Source: Actinomycetota bacterium | GTDB taxonomy: Bacteria > Actinomycetota > Acidimicrobiia > Acidimicrobiales > Ilumatobacteraceae | NCBI GenBank assembly: GCA_009701715.1 | Contig: WLJO01000023.1 | Span: 1 to 38,718, forward strand | Reading direction: 5' to 3' | DNA length: 38,718 nt | Part shown: positions 1 through 7,325 of the stretch, one piece after another | How the letters are laid out: the number at the start of each line of letters is the position of its first letter | How positions within the stretch are numbered: the stretch's first letter is position 1 | Notes under the pieces: model-generated | The model's input: only the letters and a program-made list of their open reading frames with translations | Database searches by the model: none | Told to the model about the DNA's origin: nothing | Position numbers and translations under genes: made by a program

Positions 1-314
1 GTGCATCCGGCCGGCACATCGTGTTCAAGCAACTGTTACCCAACCTGTGGTCACAGGTCATCGTGTTCGTGACGCTCAGTCTCCCCGGCTACGTCGCCGT
101 CGAGGCCACCCTGTCGTTTCTCGGGGTGGGGCTGATCGCCCCGGCACCATCCTGGGGAATCATGCTTGGCGATTCGGTGAAGTACTACCGGGCCGATCCG
201 ACGTATCTGTTCATTCCCGGTACCACGCTGATGGTGCTGGTGATGGCCTTCAACCTGATGGGCGACGGCCTGCGGGATGCCTTCGACCCGAAGAGTGATC
301 GCCGACTCCTCTAG
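1..314 (+). CDS. ABC peptide/nickel-type permease, DppC/OppC family (C-terminal part)
   Basis: This is the C-terminal ~104 residues of an inner-membrane permease of the dipeptide/oligopeptide/nickel ABC importer family; the start lies before the window and the reading frame is open from base 3. The tail contains the family's conserved stretch after the EAA loop, EATLSFLGVGL then PSWGIML, a last hydrophobic helix and the ending FNLMGDGLRDAFDP, all typical of DppC/OppC proteins. It should form the transmembrane channel together with the second permease at 2255. The gene order is slightly unusual because the substrate-binding lipoprotein gene separates the two permease genes. The family call is firm; the substrate cannot be read from this part. 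Confidence 0.9.
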   Translation, partial: ASGRHIVFKQLLPNLWSQVIVFVTLSLPGYVAVEATLSFLGVGLIAPAPSWGIMLGDSVKYYRADPTYLFIPGTTLMVLVMAFNLMGDGLRDAFDPKSDRRLL

Positions 315-374
315 CGGTAAGCGTTCGGACCGGAGTGGTATCTTGATGCAACTAGGGTCGATGGAGTTTGAACC

Positions 375-2186
375 GTGAACAAGTCCCGCGCAGCACTTGG
401 AGTCCTCGTCGGTGGAGCGCTTGCGCTGGCCGCTTGTGGGGGGGCGAGCAAATCTTCTGACGTGGGAACGACCACAACGGTCGGGTCGGCCAGCGACTCG
501 GGCCACGTGCTGTCGTTCGCCGAGGAGACGGGTGGGGTATCGGCTACGAACGAAGGAGTTGTCGAGGGTGGCACCCTGAACATCCTCGACTACAACAGCG
601 GCGCCAGCAACCTCGACCCTCAGCGCATTTATTCGGCTGCCGACCTCAGTCTTCTCGGGTCCACCGTGCTGCGCACGCTCACGTCCTACAAGATCGCGCC
701 CGGGAAGGATGGCACGAGCCTCGTTGCCGATCTTGCTACCGACACCGGTACCGCCAGCGCCGATGCAAAGACGTGGACTTTCACCCTGCGTGACGGCATC
801 ACGTTCGAGGATGGTTCGCCCATTACGTGCGCCGACATCCAGTACGGCGTGTCACGTACTTGGGCGCACGATGTCACCGCAGACGACGGACCGCTCTACG
901 CAACGCAGTACCTCGACGTGCCCGAGGACTATCCGGGCCCGTTCACCGCAACTGCTGAGCAGGAAGCGGCCTTCTCCAAGGGGGTCGAGTGCAGGGACCC
1001 CAAGACGATCGTCTTCCACCTGAAACTCAGCGTGAGCGACTTCAACTTCACGGTGTCGTTGCTGGCGTTCGGCCCGGTGCCGAAGGCGGCGGACACCGGG
1101 GACAAGTACACCCTCAGACCGATGTCGTCGGGCCCGTTCAAGATCGAGACCTACGACGAGGGCAAGACCCTGGTGATGGTGCGCAACGACAAGTGGAGCC
1201 AGGCCTCTGACCCCGTGCGTACACCGCATCTCGACCGGATCGTCTGGCACTTCGGCCTCGCCGAGGCCATCATCGATGAGCGGATGATTGCCGATCAGGG
1301 TGATGACCAAGCTGCAATCACCTATGCCGGACTGGCGTCGCAGAGTCTCCAGACCGTGTTCTCCGGCGATCAGTACGCTGATCGTCGCACCGATGGTTAC
1401 AACGGTTTCGTCTCCTACACCATCATGAACCTGAAGACCGTGAATTGCCTCGCGATCCGAAAGGCGATCTGGCTCGCCATAGATCGCGAGGCCATTCGTA
1501 CGGCAGTCGGTGGTCCGTTCACGGGAACGTTCGCAAGCGGATTCATCAACCCGAGACTCGCCGTCGACTTCGCAGAAGCAACGCTCCCGGAGGGCCTGAA
1601 CGCTGACGGGACGGCAAACACCGAAGCCGCAAAGGCACTCATGGCGCAGGCCAAGGACGACCCGAAGTGTGCCTCGGCGTACAAGCTTGCTACCGAAACC
1701 GGTCTGCGCTTCGATCATGGGGCGTCGGAGGCGTGGACGAAGGTCATCTCCATCTGGATGGACTCGTTGAAGGCCGTCGGCATCAAGATCATTGATAACC
1801 CGATCGAGCCAAAGGACCTGTACGCAGCCTTCGCCTCCAACCCCGGTGACATGATGCGCGGAGGTTGGGCAACTGATTGGAACAACGCGTCCACCGTCAT
1901 CCCGCCGCTGTTCATCAAGGACGGTGGGTCTGCATACGGCAACTTCTGGGACGACCCGGACTACCCCGGGTTTGTCGAACGGGTAAACGCGGCACTTGTC
2001 GAGGTGGACCGCGCCAAGCAGGCCTCGATGTGGAAGGCACTCAACCAGTGGTTGGTGGACCAGGTATGGTCGATTCCCGGCACGTACACGAGAGCGCAAT
2101 ACCTCGTTGGCTCCAAGGTGCGCAATGCGTACAACTGGTATCCGTTTGGCTGGTACGCCGTGGGCAATATCGGCCTCGCAGCCTGA
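375..2186 (+). CDS. ABC transporter substrate-binding lipoprotein, SBP_bac_5 family
   Basis: The extracytoplasmic solute-binding protein of the importer, 603 residues. It starts at GTG 375, which puts a classic lipoprotein signal in frame: positively charged MNKSR, a hydrophobic stretch, then the lipobox LAAC with the lipidated Cys at about residue 21. After a Ser/Thr/Gly-rich linker come features of family 5 binding proteins: the early motif GGTLNILDYNSG, the region DGITFEDGSPITCADIQYGV near residues 140-155, and the late INPRL and IPGTYTRAQY segments. Members bind peptides, nickel chelates, opines or sugars, so the ligand is not predictable here. It is larger than the usual 500-550 residues. 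It sits 60 bases after one permease gene and 68 bases before the other and is probably co-transcribed with them. Confidence 0.93.
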   Translation: MNKSRAALGVLVGGALALAACGGASKSSDVGTTTTVGSASDSGHVLSFAEETGGVSATNEGVVEGGTLNILDYNSGASNLDPQRIYSAADLSLLGSTVLRTLTSYKIAPGKDGTSLVADLATDTGTASADAKTWTFTLRDGITFEDGSPITCADIQYGVSRTWAHDVTADDGPLYATQYLDVPEDYPGPFTATAEQEAAFSKGVECRDPKTIVFHLKLSVSDFNFTVSLLAFGPVPKAADTGDKYTLRPMSSGPFKIETYDEGKTLVMVRNDKWSQASDPVRTPHLDRIVWHFGLAEAIIDERMIADQGDDQAAITYAGLASQSLQTVFSGDQYADRRTDGYNGFVSYTIMNLKTVNCLAIRKAIWLAIDREAIRTAVGGPFTGTFASGFINPRLAVDFAEATLPEGLNADGTANTEAAKALMAQAKDDPKCASAYKLATETGLRFDHGASEAWTKVISIWMDSLKAVGIKIIDNPIEPKDLYAAFASNPGDMMRGGWATDWNNASTVIPPLFIKDGGSAYGNFWDDPDYPGFVERVNAALVEVDRAKQASMWKALNQWLVDQVWSIPGTYTRAQYLVGSKVRNAYNWYPFGWYAVGNIGLAA

Positions 2187-2254
2187 TGACGCAGGCACGG
2201 TGTTGCCCGCTCCCATCGGGCATACCACTGCGCTAACTCCACGACAACGACGCT

Positions 2255-3244
2255 GTGCTGTACTTCATCCTCCGACGAACGGTCTTCGCGGTCGTACTAC
2301 TGCTCGCCGTCAGTCTCTGCACCTACGTGCTGTTCTCGGCACTGCCATCGGACCCGGCAGCACTCACGTGCGGAAAGAACTGCACGACGGAGGTGATCGA
2401 GCGAAATCGGGTGCGGCTGGGGTACGACAAACCGATACTCGAGCAGTACGGGCTGTTCATGGAAGGCATCGTGAAAGGGCGGACGTATGGGCCAGGGGAG
2501 GCTGCCGTGCACTGCCCAGCGCCCGCTCTGGGGTATTCCTTCAAACGGCATCAGTGTGTGACGGCGCTCATCTCCCGATCACTCCCGGTAACGATCTCGG
2601 TGTCTGTTGGGGCCTTCGTGCTCTGGATGCTCCTCGGTGTGGGTCTCGGAGTGCTCGCAGCGTTGAAGCGGGGCCGGTGGCAGGACCGAGTTGCCACCGG
2701 CTTCTCGGTCATCGGGATCAGCCTCCCGACGTTTTTTGTTGCGCTGCTGGCAGTGCTCATCTTCACCGTCTGGTGGCCAGTCCTGGACTTTCCCTCGTAT
2801 ACCGGCATCCTGACCAACCCGTGGAAGTGGGCGAAGGCGCTCGTGCTGCCCTGGTCAACCCTTGCGGTGGTGTCGGCGTCAACGTATGTCCGTATGACGC
2901 GTAACGGGGTGATCGAGGTGATGAGCGAGGAGTTTGTCCGTCTCGGACTCGCGAAGGGGGTGAGACGCTCCGTGCTCATCGTCAAGTACGTGCTCCGTGC
3001 GGCCCTCGTGCCCATCGTTACCATCGCCGGCCTCGACTTCGCTGCGCTCCTCGGCGGAGCAGTCATTACCGAGAGTGTGTTCAACCTCCCCGGGGTAGGC
3101 AAGCTGGCGATCGAGGCGGTTGTGGACTCCGACCTGCCGGTGCTCGTTGCCACCACGCTGGTCGCAGCGGCCTTCATCGTGTTGGCGAATGCGGTTGTTG
3201 ATGTGTGCTACGGATTCCTCGACCCCCGGGTGCGCGAGGGATGA
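2255..3244 (+). CDS. ABC peptide/nickel-type permease, DppB/OppB family
   Basis: A complete 329-residue inner-membrane permease starting at GTG 2255. The first helix (FILRRTVFAVVLLLAVSL) and the following periplasmic segment with LGYDKPILEQYGLFM are characteristic of DppB/OppB proteins. The cytoplasmic EAA loop that docks on the ATPases is visible near residues 210-240 (VMSEEFVRLGLAKGV), followed by GGAVITESVFNLPGVGKL and the ending DPRVREG. About six membrane helices are expected. Two cysteines (TCGKNC) in the first periplasmic loop are a small oddity. The stop overlaps the ATG of the next ATPase gene (ATGA), so translation is probably coupled. Certainty of family is high. Confidence 0.93.
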   Translation: MLYFILRRTVFAVVLLLAVSLCTYVLFSALPSDPAALTCGKNCTTEVIERNRVRLGYDKPILEQYGLFMEGIVKGRTYGPGEAAVHCPAPALGYSFKRHQCVTALISRSLPVTISVSVGAFVLWMLLGVGLGVLAALKRGRWQDRVATGFSVIGISLPTFFVALLAVLIFTVWWPVLDFPSYTGILTNPWKWAKALVLPWSTLAVVSASTYVRMTRNGVIEVMSEEFVRLGLAKGVRRSVLIVKYVLRAALVPIVTIAGLDFAALLGGAVITESVFNLPGVGKLAIEAVVDSDLPVLVATTLVAAAFIVLANAVVDVCYGFLDPRVREG

Positions 3245-4257
3245 CTGACACCCCGCTGCTGAGGGTTAGAGATCTCTGTGTGTCGTTCCGGACACCCGAC
3301 GGCGTAGTACGGGCCGTTGACAGCGTGTCGTTCGACGTGCATGCCGGCGAGACTGTCGGCATCGTGGGGGAGAGCGGCTCTGGGAAGTCGGTCACTGCGA
3401 ATGCCCTCATGCGCCTCAATTCCGGGGCTCAGATGAGCACCACCGGATCAATCCTGCTCGACGGTGTGGACCTCGGCTCCCTGAGCGAGGAGGAGGTGCG
3501 CCTACGGCGCGGTCGCGACATCGCCATGGTGTTCCAGGATCCGCTCTCGGCCCTGAATCCCTTCTACAGCGTGGGCGACCAGGTTGCCGAGGCCTATCGC
3601 GTGCATCACCCGAAGGCTCGTCGGCCCGAGGTGCGTGACGTGGTGGTGGAGTCCTTGGGACGTGTCGGGATCCCGGAGCCGGTTAAGCGGATGTATTCGT
3701 TCCCGCACGAGTTCAGCGGTGGTATGCGCCAGCGCATCGTGATCGCCATGGCGCTCGTCAACAGTCCCCGTCTGCTCATTGCCGACGAGCCAACGACGGC
3801 ACTTGACGTCACGGTGCAGGCACAGATCCTCGAGCTGATCCAGCGGATCCAGCAGGAGTCCGGCACCGCTGTACTGCTCATCACGCACGACCTCGGCGTG
3901 ATTGCCGAGACCACCGAGCGCGTCATCGTGATGTACGGCGGCAGGGTCGTGGAGGAAGCCTCGGTCGAGTCGGTGTTCGAACAGCCGACGCACCCCTACA
4001 CGCTCGGCCTCCTCGGGTCGGTACGCAGTCTGGACTCGGCAGGGCGGGGTTCACTGCGAGCGATCCCCGGCTCTCCGCCGTCGCTCATCCACCTCCCTGC
4101 CGGCTGCGCATTCCGGCCGCGTTGTCGTTTCGAGCTTGGTGAGGGTTCCCTCTGCGGTTCCTCGGTTCCCACGCTCTCTGTCGTGGGCCGCGGGAAGAGT
4201 GCCTGCCACCTCGATGTAGCCGAGCGAGAGCGCCTCATCACGGCGGTGGACGGATGA
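3241..4257 (+). CDS. ABC transporter ATP-binding protein, DppD/OppD family
   Basis: The first of two ATPase subunits, 338 residues. An upstream in-frame GTG at 3205 exists, but ATG 3241 is chosen because it overlaps the permease stop as ATGA and begins right at the domain (MTDTPLLRVRDLCVSF). All ABC motifs are present: Walker A GESGSGKS, Q-loop MVFQDPLSALNPF, signature FSGGMRQR, Walker B LLIADEPTTALD and the H-loop THDLG. The C-terminal oligopeptide-transporter extension starts with THPYTLGLL and carries conserved cysteines (GCAFRPRC, then two more), known in this family to bind a metal or Fe-S centre in some members. It should heterodimerise with the next gene product on the cytoplasmic face of the permeases. 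Confidence 0.94.
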   Translation: MTDTPLLRVRDLCVSFRTPDGVVRAVDSVSFDVHAGETVGIVGESGSGKSVTANALMRLNSGAQMSTTGSILLDGVDLGSLSEEEVRLRRGRDIAMVFQDPLSALNPFYSVGDQVAEAYRVHHPKARRPEVRDVVVESLGRVGIPEPVKRMYSFPHEFSGGMRQRIVIAMALVNSPRLLIADEPTTALDVTVQAQILELIQRIQQESGTAVLLITHDLGVIAETTERVIVMYGGRVVEEASVESVFEQPTHPYTLGLLGSVRSLDSAGRGSLRAIPGSPPSLIHLPAGCAFRPRCRFELGEGSLCGSSVPTLSVVGRGKSACHLDVAERERLITAVDG

Positions 4258-5279
4258 CTGACGCGATTATCGAGGCGATCGATCTCATCAAGCACTTCCC
4301 GACGGGGAAGTCACCGCTGCTGCATCGCCCCACAGCCCTAGTACGCGCGGTCGATGGCGTGTCGTTCACGCTCGGGCGAGGGAGGACTCTTGGCATCGTC
4401 GGCGAGTCGGGCTGCGGAAAGTCCACGCTCGGCCGTCTGCTCGGCCGGTTGATCGAGCCCACGAGCGGTCGGGTCCTGCTCGATGGTGAGGATGTCATGG
4501 CAGCAACCCGCAGGGACCTTCGCCGCCTGCGACCGAGGATCCAGTACGTCTTCCAGGACCCGTACTCCTGCCTCAATCCGCGACACAGCGTTGCCGAGAG
4601 CATTGCGACACCGATGCGCATCCATCGCCTGTACGACCGTTCGACGGAGCAGGAGAAGGTTCGCGAACTGATGGAGCGCGTCGGTCTCAACCCGGAGCAC
4701 ATCAACCGGTTCCCGCACGAGTTCTCCGGCGGACAGAGACAGCGCATCGGCGTCGCCCGGGCGCTCGCCCTGTCGCCCGAGGTGATTGTTGCCGACGAAC
4801 CGGTGTCGGCACTCGATGTGTCCGTACAGGCTCAGATCCTCAACCTGCTGGAGGATCTACAGGCATCGCTCGGGCTGTCGTACGTGTTCATTGCCCATGA
4901 CCTTGGCGTGGTGCGCCACATCGCGGACGACGTTGCGGTGATGTACCTCGGGAAGGTGGTCGAGACGGGCACAGCCGCTGACGTGTACGAACGGGCGTCG
5001 CACCCGTACACCAGGGCTCTGCTGTCGGCCATCCCGGTGGCGAACCCCAGAACCGGCAAGGGACGCCAGCGCACGGTGTTGACCGGCGACGTTCCGAGCC
5101 CGATCAACCCCCCGTCGGGCTGTCGCTTTCGCACCCGCTGCCCGAGGGCGGAGGATCGCTGTGCCGTCGAGGAACCGGCACTGGTGGACCGCGGGCAGGG
5201 ACACCCGGTGGCCTGCCATTTCCCCGAGGATGGCAGCCTTCTCGGCGGCGACCCCGTGGTGGCGCGTCCCATCCGATAG
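4254..5279 (+). CDS. ABC transporter ATP-binding protein, DppF/OppF family
   Basis: The second ATPase subunit, 341 residues, starting at ATG 4254 inside an ATGA overlap with the previous gene. Motifs are intact: Walker A GESGCGKS, Q-loop YVFQDPYSCLNPR, signature FSGGQRQR, Walker B VIVADEPVSALD and switch His in IAHDLG. The N-terminus carries the short insert between the first strands (KHFPTGKSPLLHR) typical of DppF, and the C-terminus carries the family extension with cysteines in CRFRTRCPRAEDRC and a final VACHF. It powers the importer with the 3241 gene product. It is the last gene of the transporter block; secG begins 11 bases later. Confidence 0.94.
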   Translation: MTDAIIEAIDLIKHFPTGKSPLLHRPTALVRAVDGVSFTLGRGRTLGIVGESGCGKSTLGRLLGRLIEPTSGRVLLDGEDVMAATRRDLRRLRPRIQYVFQDPYSCLNPRHSVAESIATPMRIHRLYDRSTEQEKVRELMERVGLNPEHINRFPHEFSGGQRQRIGVARALALSPEVIVADEPVSALDVSVQAQILNLLEDLQASLGLSYVFIAHDLGVVRHIADDVAVMYLGKVVETGTAADVYERASHPYTRALLSAIPVANPRTGKGRQRTVLTGDVPSPINPPSGCRFRTRCPRAEDRCAVEEPALVDRGQGHPVACHFPEDGSLLGGDPVVARPIR

Positions 5280-5290
5280 AGTCGTCAACC

Positions 5291-5530
5291 GTGCGAGACG
5301 TAGTGTTCTACATCACCCTGGTGATCAACGTGATTGCCACCTTCTCCTTGATCGGTGGCGTTCTCCTGCACAGTGGTCGTGGTGGCGGTCTGTCGGACAT
5401 GTTCGGCGGTGCCGGTGGGGCTGCTCTCGGTTCCACCGCTGCGGAGCGCAACCTCAACCGCATCACGACAGTGCTCGCACTGGTGTGGGGCTTCACGGTG
5501 ATCGCACTGGGTCTGCTGTTGGCCCGGTAA
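5291..5530 (+). CDS. secG: Preprotein translocase subunit SecG
   Basis: A 79-residue inner-membrane protein with two hydrophobic helices (about residues 5-26 and 58-77) joined by a glycine-rich loop. The loop motif HSGRGGGLSDMFGG followed by the short GS..AER segment is the conserved centre of SecG. SecG associates with SecYE and assists SecA-driven export. The start is GTG 5291, with only a weak upstream purine stretch. It follows the ABC operon by 11 bases on the same strand and could be read from the same transcript, although it normally has its own essential-gene promoter. It precedes tRNA-Leu by 28 bases. Length is normal for the family. Confidence 0.93.
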   Translation: MRDVVFYITLVINVIATFSLIGGVLLHSGRGGGLSDMFGGAGGAALGSTAAERNLNRITTVLALVWGFTVIALGLLLAR

Positions 5531-5558
5531 CGGTTCGCCAGTAGATTCTAGTTTCCAC

Positions 5559-5645
5559 GTCGAAGTGGCGGAATAGGCAGACGCGCTAGGTTGAGGGCCT
5601 AGTGAGTGTAAACTCGTGGGGGTTCAAGTCCCCCCTTCGACACCA
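5559..5645 (+). tRNA. tRNA-Leu (anticodon GAG)
   Basis: An 87-base class II tRNA with encoded CCA. The 7-base acceptor stem pairs GTCGAAG (5559-5565) with CTTCGAC (5635-5641), followed by discriminator A and CCA (5643-5645). The anticodon stem CTAGG/CCTAG (5586-5590, 5598-5602) encloses the loop TTGAGGG, giving anticodon GAG at 5593-5595, which reads CUC/CUU leucine codons. A long variable arm (GAGT/ACTC) and a perfect T stem GGGGG/CCCCC with loop TTCAAGT complete it. Its 3' end from 5610 onward is repeated at 10834-10871, marking it as an integration site. No terminator directly follows it in the present arrangement. Confidence 0.97.
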
Positions 5646-5647
5646 AG
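5610..5647 (+). repeat. Left attachment-site repeat (3' end of tRNA-Leu)
   Basis: This is the first copy of a 38-base direct repeat; the second is at 10834-10871, 5224 bases away, with one mismatch (C5632 versus G10856). The repeat covers the end of the variable arm, the T arm, the acceptor 3' strand, CCA and two more bases. Tyrosine recombinases commonly integrate elements at tRNA 3' ends and leave this kind of duplication. Here the copy joined to the intact tRNA would be the boundary that restored the gene. Confidence 0.88.
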
Positions 5648-5654
5648 GCTGAGT

Positions 5655-5928
5655 TCACGGAAGTGAGCCGCGTTCGGCTACCCATTGAGTTGGCTGACCG
5701 GTGATCGCCGAGATCGTGTCGTAATCGGTGTCGTAGTGCAGGATCGTGACTCGGTGTCGTTCTGCCACGGCCGCGATCAGCAGATCCGGTAGGGGTATCG
5801 AACTCAATGACGGCGCAGGTGGCGACCAGGCCCGCCTCGATGAGTGGTGCGAGTGCCGATCTGACCTCACCGAGGTGGAGGCGGGCCAACGCGCTCTTGT
5901 CTGCAAGGTAACGGGCTACCGCTGCCAT
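5655..5928 (-). pseudogene. vapC-type PIN-domain toxin, internally deleted and frameshifted
   Basis: The gene starts with ATG at 5928 and encodes MAAVARYLADKSALARLH then EVRSALAPLIEAGLVATCAVIEFD, a typical PIN-domain N-terminus with the first acidic residue in the ADKSALAR motif. At about base 5794-5800 the reading switches frame directly into the end of a PIN domain: PLPDLLIAAVAERHRV, then HYDTDYDTI and TGQPTQWV, closing at the stop 5655-5657. The middle of the domain, normally some 50-60 residues, is missing. Both halves are recognisable, but no single frame encodes an active ribonuclease. It ends 10 bases from tRNA-Leu, on the opposite strand, and its start overlaps the end of an antitoxin remnant. 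Confidence 0.8.
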
Positions 5929-6017
5929 GCACTCGACATGATGTCGGCGTCTCGGAGGTCCGCGTGGGTGCCAGCCGCGAAGCGCTCGAGGTCTCGGCGC
6001 CGGGCACTCAGAGCGAC
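5916..6017 (-). pseudogene. vapB-type antitoxin remnant (C-terminal fragment)
   Basis: A short reading frame without a usable start encodes ARRRDLERFAAGTHADLRDA then DIMSSAWQR and stops at TAG 5916-5918. This resembles the toxin-binding C-terminus of actinobacterial VapB antitoxins (DLERFAAG...LRDAD.M..AW.R pattern). The frame is closed upstream by a TGA at 6018-6020, so the DNA-binding N-terminus is gone. Its end overlaps the vapC start by 13 bases, the normal arrangement of such pairs. It is too short for certainty, but the position directly before the vapC remnant supports the call. Confidence 0.65.
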
Positions 6018-6063
6018 TCACGTCCGGCCAGCACGAAAATGTACGGCCGGGAGAGGTGCAGGC

Positions 6064-7200
6064 CTACTGAATGCTGCGGGCCACCGAGTCGGCTGCACGG
6101 ATGCCATCGAGGATCATGTCGGCGCTCACCGCAAAGGGTTCGTGATGGGCTGTCTCGCCCGGAGCCACCGTGCGTTCCGCGATGGAGCGCAGCATGTCGA
6201 TGCCAGCGTCGGCGAGTCCGACCTCGGCTAACGACGTCGGGAGACCAACCTCTCGACTGAACCGGACGACCTCGGTGAACTCGCTCTGCGGACGACCCTC
6301 GACGACGAGTTGCACCAGCAGTCCGAAGGCAACCTTCTCGCCGTGCAGGTACTGGTGTGTCGCCGGAGCCATCGTTAACCCGTTGTGAACCGAATGAGCA
6401 ATCGCCAGCCCACCGGATTCGAATCCGAGACCTGAAAGCAGTGTGTTCGCCTCGACGATTCGTTCAAGTGCCGGCGTGACGGAAGCGGCCCGGACCGCGG
6501 CGAGCGCGGCGGGCCCATCAGCCAGAAGTGTCTCGTAACACAACTTGGCCAGGGCCTCGGCAGTACGAGTGGTGGCCCCTTGGAGTTGGTTCGGTTGGCG
6601 GGCCTCGATCACAGTGCGCGCCTCGAACCACGTTGCGAGCGCGTCGCCCATACCGCCCACCAAGTAGCGCTCGGGTGCACGGGCGATGATTGACGTGTCC
6701 ACCAGAACCAGGTCTGGATTGCGTCTGTAGAACAGGTAGCGGTCGAATGATCCGTCGTCCGTGTAGACAACGGACAGGGCGCTGCACGGAGCGTCGCTCG
6801 AGGCGAGAGTCGGGCAGTTCACGGTGTGGAGTCCGCACTCGGCTGCGATCGCACGGGATGCATCGAGCGCCTTGCCCCCTCCTGCACCAATCACCGTTGC
6901 CGACCCTGCTGCTCGTGCTGCGGCAGCACCGGCATTGATCTCGGTTTGGGTGCATTCACCATGGAACCTGTGCACCACGTACGGAATGCCTGCACGACCA
7001 AGGGTGCCGGCCCAGACAGGGCCGAGTGCGGTTTCGACGCGATCACTGGCGACGATCAAGGCAGGTCCCGTCAACCCCATCGCCGTCAACACCTCGCCGA
7101 GTTCCGATGTGGCGTTGACGCCTTGCACGTATCGTGAAGGCGCGCAGAACACTGCAAGCATCCGGTTCGGCAAAACCGACGAGTTTTCTTTGTCAGACAT
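6064..7200 (-). CDS. Iron/zinc-dependent alcohol dehydrogenase, glycerol dehydrogenase (GldA) type
   Basis: A 378-residue cytoplasmic NAD-dependent dehydrogenase of family III. ATG 7200 is preferred over ATG 7218 because AAAGGA lies 9 bases upstream of it. The nucleotide-binding loop GAGGGKALD is near residue 105, followed by PTLASSDAPCSALSVVYTDD, both as in GldA. The metal ligands are present: Asp in GGMGDALA (about residue 186), His in GLAIAHSVHNG (about 269) and His in YLHGEKVAFG (about 286). GldA oxidises glycerol to dihydroxyacetone, but relatives act on other small diols, so the substrate is open. It lies last of three same-strand island genes, 125 bases after the Cache sensor, and the esterase may supply an alcohol. 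It appears intact. Confidence 0.85.
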   Translation of the reverse strand: MSDKENSSVLPNRMLAVFCAPSRYVQGVNATSELGEVLTAMGLTGPALIVASDRVETALGPVWAGTLGRAGIPYVVHRFHGECTQTEINAGAAAARAAGSATVIGAGGGKALDASRAIAAECGLHTVNCPTLASSDAPCSALSVVYTDDGSFDRYLFYRRNPDLVLVDTSIIARAPERYLVGGMGDALATWFEARTVIEARQPNQLQGATTRTAEALAKLCYETLLADGPAALAAVRAASVTPALERIVEANTLLSGLGFESGGLAIAHSVHNGLTMAPATHQYLHGEKVAFGLLVQLVVEGRPQSEFTEVVRFSREVGLPTSLAEVGLADAGIDMLRSIAERTVAPGETAHHEPFAVSADMILDGIRAADSVARSIQ

Positions 7201-7325
7201 TGGTTGCAGTCCTTTCACTTCGAATGGAAGCGAGCAAGACTTTTACCCGCCCAAGAAACTGTCGTTGTTCGGTGAGACAGCGGCCATGGCGTTGTCCTGC
7301 TTGGTTTGCTGACGCAGATGATGTC

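Noticed and set aside
852-2228. Long minus-strand open frame (458 codons) opposite the substrate-binding protein gene.
   Set aside because: It lies antisense to a clear lipoprotein gene; the protein has no recognisable motif and high-GC DNA gives such shadows.
5655-6060. The minus-strand frame 5599-6021 taken as an intact gene.
   Set aside because: It runs through the tRNA gene and changes into nonsense after the PIN-domain N-terminus; the best reading is a frameshifted remnant.
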